A stretch of 64,000 nt of DNA, taken from contig NZ_CP077640.1 of NCBI RefSeq assembly GCF_019056395.1, positions 51,499 through 115,498 on the forward strand, in the 5' to 3' direction. Positions 57,884 to 64,000 of the stretch are shown piece after piece (the stretch's first letter is position 1; every line of letters begins with the position of its first letter). The stretch is from Terribacillus sp. DMT04 (lineage in GTDB: Bacteria; Bacillota; Bacilli; Bacillales; Amphibacillaceae). The position numbers and the translations under genes were made by a program. Below the pieces are notes generated by a model. It did no database searches. It saw nothing but the letters and a program-made list of their open reading frames with translations, and was not told the origin of the DNA.

Positions 57884-58109
57884 TTGTCGAATTCTACAAT
57901 AACAGTTATAATGAATGCATGTATTAAGTCGGTTATTATTATTTAGCAATTCCATTAGGGAATTAGCTGTTTGTTGATTTAAATTAAATTTATACAGCCT
58001 TTGTGGTTGATAGCTAGGTTTATTCCTACTATTAAACTCAAGGGCTGTTTTTTTTATGCCCTAAGCGGGATCTACGAGAAACATGGTGTAAACCAGGCTT
58101 CTCGTTTTT
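57884..58109 (+). promoter_or_regulatory. Promoter and leader RNA: conserved bulged hairpin plus two terminators (copy 5)
   Basis: TTGTCG (57884-57889), 17 bases, TATAAT (57907-57912). AGC-AATTCC-ATTAG-GGAATT-A-GCT (57945-57968) followed by GTTTGTTGAT. A terminator ACAGCC/GGCTGT with TTTTTTTT lies at 57994-58055 and another, CGAGAA-TGGT/ACCA-TTCTCG with TTTTTC, at 58074-58109. Both precede the first gene. Confidence 0.78.
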
Positions 58110-58143
58110 CTATATATAAAACAAAAGAGAGAGGATGCTTTTT

Positions 58144-58233
58144 ATGAAATCATGGGAAAGCCAATCTAATTGGCGACAAGAAAATCTTTCAGAAGTAACG
58201 AGAATAATAAACGTAAGGGGTTTACTATTATGA
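58144..58233 (+). CDS. 29-residue peptide at the start of the Snf2 operon
   Basis: From ATG 58144 with AGAGAGG upstream; TGA overlaps the next ATG (ATGA). Begins MKSWESQSNWRQENLSEVTR. May be a leader peptide that couples translation. Function unknown. Confidence 0.45.
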   Translation: MKSWESQSNWRQENLSEVTRIINVRGLLL

Positions 58234-58418
58234 CACCAAATCAATTTGACTGGCTGAAGAGTCATCTACATCAGTTGGCGTCAGACGACCAAAAAAGACT
58301 ACAAGAACTCGGAATTTCAAAAGCTGTCCAAGCCGAAAAGCTAAAAATCTCTATTACGGATTTTGCTAAGGTGATGGATGAAGCTTCTGAAATCGTAGAT
58401 AAGTACATGAATAACTAA
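58230..58418 (+). CDS. 62-residue protein
   Basis: From ATG 58230 with AAGGGG nine bases before; a longer frame from TTG 58170 has no site. Begins MTPNQFDWLKSHLHQLASDD; helical and charged. A small transcription- or chromatin-type regulator is possible. Family not recognised. Confidence 0.55.
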   Translation: MTPNQFDWLKSHLHQLASDDQKRLQELGISKAVQAEKLKISITDFAKVMDEASEIVDKYMNN

Positions 58419-58441
58419 AAATGGAGGTGACTCCTATCGCT

Positions 58442-58470
58442 AGAGGATAGAGAGAAACCTCTATCCTTTG
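58442..58470 (+). terminator. Hairpin before the Snf2-like gene
   Basis: GAGGATAGAG pairs with CTCTATCC across AGAAAC, followed by TTTGG. Short T-run, so a weak terminator or RNA processing site. Confidence 0.4.
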
Positions 58471-58486
58471 GTGTTTAGGTAATAAA

Positions 58487-61400
58487 ATGAATCAAGTTCA
58501 ATGGGATTTAGTAAATGAGAATTCAGATTCTCCTAAGATGATTGAGATGTATATGGACCAGGCTTGGCAGGATGCGTATTGTTACGCGCTTGCTGTTGAA
58601 GAGACTGAAGATCAGGCACAAGTGCCGCCTAATTTACTCTTTGCTATCATATCCGGAAGTGACTCTACACTTCAAGCAATGAAAGCAGCCGTAGATATAG
58701 GTAGCAATGGCCTTTATTTCGGACATGGTGTAAAAGGTCTATCTCAGTTTTCTTTCGAGAAAGAGTTTCAATTTAGCTCAGAGAAAGGGAAATATGAGAA
58801 GTTTCCAATCACCCTTTCAAACGGAACTAAGGCTCTGGCTATTGTCCACGATAAAGTCTTATCAAATGAAGAATACATTCTTTCATTTGGAGATGAACCT
58901 GCAGAAGACCTTAGACAAATACTTGGCGGGGGACAATACGGATTACATATACTTCCTGAATGGAAAGATTGTGTGTATCAGGAATTGGTCCTAAACGATT
59001 ATTTGGAGAGAGTAGACTTCTACATGGATCCTGGATTATTTCAAGAAGGCTTTACATTGCTCAGACTAAGAATGGTAGAGCATGAAGCGGATGCTTTAAT
59101 TTCAAAATTAATTAAAGCGGGGAAGCTGCAGTTTCCACAGCATGGTAAAGGCGAGAACTTACATGAAGTAGTGGATCTGAACAGTTATATGACCAACTAC
59201 GTGGATGACATGATTGAGAAGATTTCTGCTCAAGTTTTGCCTATTCACAACCCTATGACAGATGGAGTATCAGAGCATTTCAGCAGTTATAAGCGAGAGT
59301 TGTTTCCGGTCCAAGCCCATGTTTCTACAGCAATTGCAAAGCGGTTGAAACATGAAGATAATTTCATCATTCAAGGTGAAATGTCCACCGGTAAGACTAC
59401 TATGCTTGCTGCTATCGCGGATGCTTTTCATAAAAATAAAGGTCAAAAAGGTTATTTTTGTTGTGTAATGGTTCCGCCATCTCTCACAAAGAAATGGCCA
59501 GAGGAGATAAAAGAAATCATACCAGGAGCAATCGTTCACGTTATCACTAAGACGGAATCGTTAATAAGGTACCATTCAGAGTGGATACGGAGCGGAAAAG
59601 TGAAACCTGTTAGACCTACCTTCTTTGTCATCAGTTTTACTACGATGAGAGGGGATTCAGCTTATGTACCTGCGGTAGACTTCCAGGATAACAAGATAAA
59701 CAAGTATGGATACTATTGCCCAGATTGTGGCCATCCTCACCAGGTAGTTGAGTCGACTGATTCACAACTTAATGAAAGCGGCAGCGAGGAAATAGTAAAA
59801 GTAAAAAGAGACATGGCAGAAAATGAGTTTGGAACATCAAGAAGAGTCGCGGATAGCAAGATGCCAGCAAATGCTTTTTGCTCGGAATGTGGAGGAAGCT
59901 TATGGACTAAGAGTGTCCCTAATCGCTATGCCTCGTTTAAAGAATGGGCCGCATTTGAAAAAGAAATAATGGCAGCTATCTCAAACGATAATCCACGATT
60001 AGCAAGACGTTTATTGGACAATCAAAAGGATATCCCAAAAAGGAAAGGACTACCTCGCAAGATAGCAACAATTGAGTATATCAGAAGAAAGATGAAAAAC
60101 TTCTTCGATATATCCCTTGTAGATGAGATTCATGAGCTAAAGAGCGGAATGTCCGCACAAGGCAATTGTCTAGGATCACTTGTTGCATGCAGTAAGAAGG
60201 TAGTCGGAGGTACAGGAACACTTTTCGGTGGAAAAGCGGAAGATGTATATTACTTGTTATGGCGATTATTCCCTAATGTTATGGTTAAGAACGGTTATAA
60301 ATTTAATGACGTTCGAAAGTGGAATGAGGAGTTTGGAAATATCGAAACTACCACCATTACTACAACAGACAAAGGTGAATACTCAAACAAACAAAGCCGC
60401 GGCGGTACGAAGAGATCTGAAAAAGTGTTACCAGGTATCTCTCCATTTGTCTTTGGTAAATTCCTTGTTCAAAATAGTGCTCTTGTCAGATTAGTTGATG
60501 TGTGGCCTGATCCGGTAGAGTTGGTGAATGTTCCAACAATACTTGTTGAGATGGACCCACCGCTAGCCGAAAACTACAATGCTATGACTTCTCATTTTGA
60601 GAATCTAATTCATTCAAGACAAGACGGGAAAAAACTATATCTTCCACTTACGAACACTGGTATTTCTTATCCGGATAATCCCTTCACTTATCCAGACGTT
60701 TTATATAAAAACGATTTAGGCGAAAGGGAAATTATATGGCAGCCTCTTCACCTTCCAGAGAACATGACTCTAAACAAAGAGAAAAAGTTACAAGAACTGG
60801 TACAAGGTGAGATGGAACAAGGCAGAAAATCCATAATATATGTTCGCGATACCGGTTCCTCAGTTGAAGGAAGAGACGTGAGACCACGATTGAAGACGAT
60901 TCTCCAAAAAATTGGCGCCAAGGTCGATATACTTGATACTAGCTCAACCTCAACCAATAACCGAAGTGAATGGTTAAAAAATAAGGTTGAGAATGAGGAT
61001 CACGATTGTATCATCGTTTCACAAGAACTAGTTAAAGTAGGATTAGATTTACTTTGTACACCTACTATTATCTTTTATCAGTTCAGTTGGTCCTTATTTA
61101 CTGTCAATCAAGCTTCTCGAAGAGCATGGAGAATTGGACAATCAGAAGAATGCCGGCTTTATTACTTAGCTTATGAGCATTGTTATCAAGAACAAATGGC
61201 ACAGCTTATAGCCATGAAAAATAAAGCAGCTGGAGCCATCAATGGTGAAGTTTCCTCTGATGGACTCAATGCAATGCTTGGTGATGATGGTGATCTTCAA
61301 AGCATGCTTATTAAATCGATTAAAGATGGACGGAATCTTAAAGGATCTACTGAAGAATGGGTCGAGCAATCTTCAGAGAGAGCAAGAGAAATCTTATCCG

Positions 61401-61771
61401 GGATCGGAAAGAAGCCATCGGTGAAGCAACAATTCATCCAATGGACAAAACGGACCATAAAGACTGAATCAACGAGAAATGTACTTATTAAACGAGTGAA
61501 TCAAATAGTAACAAGTATCGAGAGTGGGGAAGTAGATGGTTTCAGTGTTCATAAAGAGGTTCTATCGGTGGATCTAATCCATGCATTCGGTTTCAGAAAT
61601 GTACCAGATGCTACCGTACTTTCTCATCTGGTTGAACCAGAGAGAAAATTGCCTGCAGCTGTGAAGCATGAATCAAACACTACCTTAAAAGTCTCGAGCA
61701 AGAAAAGTAAAGGTAAGAAGAAAAACAGAATAGCGGATGGACAATATGAATTGGACTTGTTCGCTTTATGA
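58487..61771 (+). CDS. Large Snf2-type SF2 ATPase with zinc ribbon
   Basis: A 1094-residue protein. Walker A GEMSTGKTTML lies near 297, Walker B SLVDEIHELKSG near 543 and motif VI QASRRAWRIGQSE near 876-888, the RIGQ pattern of Snf2 enzymes. Between the first motifs is a zinc ribbon: YCPDCG near 408 and FCSECG near 464. The first 280 residues are unrecognised. Snf2 ATPases move along duplex DNA. With a methylase and LPD1 protein nearby this resembles the protein sets of plasmids and phages that counter restriction. Weak ribosome binding site at TAGGTAATAAA. Confidence 0.7.
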   Translation: MNQVQWDLVNENSDSPKMIEMYMDQAWQDAYCYALAVEETEDQAQVPPNLLFAIISGSDSTLQAMKAAVDIGSNGLYFGHGVKGLSQFSFEKEFQFSSEKGKYEKFPITLSNGTKALAIVHDKVLSNEEYILSFGDEPAEDLRQILGGGQYGLHILPEWKDCVYQELVLNDYLERVDFYMDPGLFQEGFTLLRLRMVEHEADALISKLIKAGKLQFPQHGKGENLHEVVDLNSYMTNYVDDMIEKISAQVLPIHNPMTDGVSEHFSSYKRELFPVQAHVSTAIAKRLKHEDNFIIQGEMSTGKTTMLAAIADAFHKNKGQKGYFCCVMVPPSLTKKWPEEIKEIIPGAIVHVITKTESLIRYHSEWIRSGKVKPVRPTFFVISFTTMRGDSAYVPAVDFQDNKINKYGYYCPDCGHPHQVVESTDSQLNESGSEEIVKVKRDMAENEFGTSRRVADSKMPANAFCSECGGSLWTKSVPNRYASFKEWAAFEKEIMAAISNDNPRLARRLLDNQKDIPKRKGLPRKIATIEYIRRKMKNFFDISLVDEIHELKSGMSAQGNCLGSLVACSKKVVGGTGTLFGGKAEDVYYLLWRLFPNVMVKNGYKFNDVRKWNEEFGNIETTTITTTDKGEYSNKQSRGGTKRSEKVLPGISPFVFGKFLVQNSALVRLVDVWPDPVELVNVPTILVEMDPPLAENYNAMTSHFENLIHSRQDGKKLYLPLTNTGISYPDNPFTYPDVLYKNDLGEREIIWQPLHLPENMTLNKEKKLQELVQGEMEQGRKSIIYVRDTGSSVEGRDVRPRLKTILQKIGAKVDILDTSSTSTNNRSEWLKNKVENEDHDCIIVSQELVKVGLDLLCTPTIIFYQFSWSLFTVNQASRRAWRIGQSEECRLYYLAYEHCYQEQMAQLIAMKNKAAGAINGEVSSDGLNAMLGDDGDLQSMLIKSIKDGRNLKGSTEEWVEQSSERAREILSGIGKKPSVKQQFIQWTKRTIKTESTRNVLIKRVNQIVTSIESGEVDGFSVHKEVLSVDLIHAFGFRNVPDATVLSHLVEPERKLPAAVKHESNTTLKVSSKKSKGKKKNRIADGQYELDLFAL

Positions 61772-61784
61772 TGGAGGTAAATAA

Positions 61785-62438
61785 ATGTATGTTCCTTTGC
61801 AAGAATTAATGATAGTCCTCTATTTATTAGTAGAACATTACGTGTATGAGCGTAGAATGACACTAATGTTTTATAGTGACAGCAAGTTCTTTGAGGCGGT
61901 TAACGCTCTAGAAGTAACTGAAGAGAGTATCGAACAAGAAGAGCTGACGTTGGAGTTAAATAATCGTGTTGAAGTACCTCCAGTAGAAGTTTCTAAATTG
62001 GACGATAATGCCAATGACTTACTGAGGGAGATCGCAGAAGAAGTATCTGGTTATAACGAAGAACATATGCCTCCTTACAACATATATGAAGAGGATGGAC
62101 AGATGTACATTGAAGAAGAAGTACTTGAACCGCAAGAAATAAGTAACAATATAGATTCTGCTAAGAACATACCTACTCCAGTTATGGAACAATGGACTGT
62201 CAGGTTAACCAGTATAGATGGTTCATCGATTCAAGTCTACGATGGTAACTATCATTGGTTAAACATCTCAGCTAAGAAAGCGCGTAGGTTAGAGGAAGAT
62301 TCAATTCTGCTTCTATTTGTTACAAAGGAAGAAGAAGAAATACTTGTGCACCAAATAATGGTGTTAGAGCAATCTATCAATGAAGACTACGCTATTCCTG
62401 ATGAAGATATAAGGTACAGCAGCGGAGAAGCAATTTAA
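61785..62438 (+). CDS. Unknown acidic 217-residue protein
   Basis: ATG 61785 with GGAGG eight bases upstream, 13 bases after the Snf2 gene stop, so cotranscribed. A hydrophobic start (LQELMIVLYLLVEHYVYE) then a Glu-rich middle with YNEEHMPPYNIYEEDGQMYI. No family recognised; may be a partner of the Snf2-like protein. Confidence 0.6.
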   Translation: MYVPLQELMIVLYLLVEHYVYERRMTLMFYSDSKFFEAVNALEVTEESIEQEELTLELNNRVEVPPVEVSKLDDNANDLLREIAEEVSGYNEEHMPPYNIYEEDGQMYIEEEVLEPQEISNNIDSAKNIPTPVMEQWTVRLTSIDGSSIQVYDGNYHWLNISAKKARRLEEDSILLLFVTKEEEEILVHQIMVLEQSINEDYAIPDEDIRYSSGEAI

Positions 62439-62442
62439 TTAT

Positions 62443-62465
62443 GGGAGGCATTTCGCCTCCTTTTC
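62443..62465 (+). terminator. Terminator after the Snf2 operon
   Basis: GGGAGGC-ATTTC-GCCTCC followed by TTTTC. Confidence 0.6.
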
Positions 62466-62727
62466 ATAGGTATCATCGCTACAATATGTACTTATGAAAA
62501 GGACAGCGCGAAATGCATCGAGACTTTTGGACTATTATTGTAAAAAATGTATCCATTCCATTCCATTCCATTACATTTTAACTAATAATATGGAATAATA
62601 GTGTATTGTAACCTAGATAAATAGACCGTTATATACATCTCACATCCATACATAGTCCTTAATGCTCAATCTCAAACCTAATTCTTTAAACCTATAATCC
62701 AACTACATATACGAGGTGATCTTACTT
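62466..62727. other. Intergenic stretch with a pentamer repeat
   Basis: No gene seen. ATTCC is repeated in tandem (about four copies, 62550-62572). The rest is AT-rich. It precedes the next gene's binding site GAGGTGA at 62713. Confidence 0.4.
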
Positions 62728-63408
62728 ATGCTTTTAAACGAACAAGGCATCGACAACTTAATTAATGAGATAGAACAAAAATCAATGAACCTGGAATCTA
62801 TTGATTTTACTTACAACCCGAATCCAGAAAAAACCTTCACTAAAATCTCTGGTATGGGCTTTTCCGGAATTGCTCAAGATGAAGACTATTACGAGAACAT
62901 TAAAGAAAATATTATTGCTGCGGAGACAAGTTGGTTTGAGCCGATGTGCTCGCACTTAAATGCAAAATTAGATGCTACAGTCGCAGTAATGCCAGAGGGG
63001 GACTTTAACAGCAACAAAGTTACAATAACAGCTAATCTACAAGTTCCTAAATATAAATTGAGTATTTACGAATTTTTATATAAGCATTTAACTCGATACG
63101 CTATTTTTCATCAGAGTATTAGCAAAGTAGAGGTCCTAGGCTACAAAAGTGAATTAGCAAATATTATCTTCACTATCACTATCGATTCAAGAAATGTAAT
63201 TAAGACACTTAAGAATCGGGTTGTAAACAAACAAATAATTGAACAGTGGATACACGTTATAACTTCTGTTGCAAAGGAAAACGAGGAACAACATTCATAT
63301 AGGAATCATTTTGATGTTGTCAACGGAAAGATGAATACCCAAACTAAGACTGAGCTAATCTCGGGTTACTTCGTTGTTAAAAAGAAGGGATACAGCGGTG
63401 CGAACTAA
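62728..63408 (+). CDS. Unknown 226-residue protein
   Basis: ATG 62728 is chosen because GAGGTGA lies eight bases before it; a GTG four codons earlier overlaps that site. Begins MLLNEQGIDNLINEIEQKSM; soluble, no signal peptide. Not recognised. It overlaps the following membrane protein gene, suggesting a shared complex. Confidence 0.6.
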   Translation: MLLNEQGIDNLINEIEQKSMNLESIDFTYNPNPEKTFTKISGMGFSGIAQDEDYYENIKENIIAAETSWFEPMCSHLNAKLDATVAVMPEGDFNSNKVTITANLQVPKYKLSIYEFLYKHLTRYAIFHQSISKVEVLGYKSELANIIFTITIDSRNVIKTLKNRVVNKQIIEQWIHVITSVAKENEEQHSYRNHFDVVNGKMNTQTKTELISGYFVVKKKGYSGAN

Positions 63409-63982
63409 GATATTAATTCTCTCTTTTCTGTTTCTGCTTACAGTACCAACGTTAACAGCTGCGGCCGAATCTGTCCCCTCATATTTTAATGACAATGCCG
63501 CATTTCAAGAAGGGTTAAATCATGATGATAACAAGTTTTTAGGTATATCATCGAACTCTGCAGACGAATATGTTCCAACAGCTGCTTTTATCTTTAATGC
63601 AATCTTTACTATAATGACGCTGCTCGGAATCATACAGCTTGGTTATTCTTTAGTAACCAAAACAGGTTTTAATCTGAAGGGTGCAACAGGGATCTTAATC
63701 TACACTCCTTTAGTTGTGGTTATAGTCCGGATATTTTTCATTTTCGTATTTACAACAGTTCTACCTAATGTTACACTGATTATCAACGATATAATCAGTT
63801 TAATTCTCGCTATATGCTTATCAGTTTCAGTTGGAATGGTTCTGATTGGACTTATAATGAAGCTCTTTCACCATTTCTTAAGGCATCCAGAATATTCTAG
63901 ATGGTCCAAGCGCTTATTTGTAGGTGCGGCTGGACTAACAGTTCTTTCAACGATTACTCCTATAGTGATGTACAGCATATAG
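63398..63982 (+). CDS. Multi-pass membrane protein with signal peptide
   Basis: A 194-residue protein from GTG 63398 with AAGAAGGG upstream. It begins MRTKILILSFLFLLTVPTLT and has four membrane segments after an extracytoplasmic stretch (VPSYFNDNAAFQEG): about 70-90, 95-115, 125-150 and 175-193. The layout could fit a transfer-channel component such as a VirB6 or TrbL-like protein, but no motif confirms this. The gene is complete; the window ends 18 bases later. Confidence 0.6.
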   Translation: MRTKILILSFLFLLTVPTLTAAAESVPSYFNDNAAFQEGLNHDDNKFLGISSNSADEYVPTAAFIFNAIFTIMTLLGIIQLGYSLVTKTGFNLKGATGILIYTPLVVVIVRIFFIFVFTTVLPNVTLIINDIISLILAICLSVSVGMVLIGLIMKLFHHFLRHPEYSRWSKRLFVGAAGLTVLSTITPIVMYSI

Positions 63983-64000
63983 CCATTCGAGGTGTATATA

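Noticed and set aside
52289..61771. DISARM defence system
   Set aside because: Methylase and Snf2-like ATPase are present, but no DrmA, DrmB (DUF1998) or DrmC gene is seen.

Overview
The window is low-GC DNA with strong AAGGAGG-type ribosome binding sites, genes packed with 4-base ATGA overlaps, and SigA-like promoters. It looks like part of a large conjugative plasmid of a Bacillales bacterium. Support comes from an iteron origin with its initiator, a TubZ/TubR tubulin-type partition locus, a VirD4/TraG coupling protein, plasmid copies of SSB, DnaN and a Rad52-like annealing protein, a complete Tad pilus assembly core, sortase-linked surface proteins and two IS3-family elements. No rRNA, tRNA, CRISPR array or recognisable relaxase was seen.

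Layout. 1-2100: nine iterons and a replication initiator. 2500-6900 (minus strand): XRE regulator, CpaE/TadZ-like ATPase, primase-like TOPRIM protein, a TIR-like effector and a coupled 52-residue protein. 6950-12670: leader RNA, then Rad52-like protein, sliding clamp, two unknown proteins and an E2-like / JAMM peptidase / E1-like set. 12688-13977: first IS3 element. 14000-17830 (minus): small membrane proteins, a lipoprotein, unknown proteins and a degenerate tyrosine recombinase. 18090-21790: TubY-like protein, TubZ, TubR and repeat-rich flanks. 22070-28680: two probable replication-relaxation family proteins, VirD4, small membrane proteins and an S1-domain protein. 28725-43410: Tad pilus operon, pilin-like peptides, two related surface proteins, a sortase and a PKD-repeat protein. 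43750-46760: XRE regulator and unknown genes. 46790-48072: second IS3 element. 48172-50676: helicase-nuclease fusion. 51032-58420: SSB, DNA methyltransferase, LPD1-type metallopeptidase, a Rep with a DnaA domain I-like end, and a second candidate origin. 58487-63982: Snf2-like ATPase and unknown or membrane proteins.

The most unusual signal is regulatory. Many genes or operons have an intrinsic-terminator-like hairpin in the 5' leader, between promoter and first gene or between cistrons. Five of these leaders (starting near 7010, 37419, 44566, 50877 and 57945) also carry a small hairpin whose stem sequence differs between copies but whose pairing, 3' bulge and flanks are kept. This looks like a recognition element for a plasmid-wide attenuation or antitermination system. 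The S1-domain RNA-binding protein at 26815 is one possible trans factor, by inference only.

A second striking observation is that both IS3-family elements sit exactly in the loop of an intrinsic terminator. Removing either element with one target duplication restores a perfect stem and T-run. Functions given for recognised families rest on motifs read by eye; genes marked unknown are described without a function.
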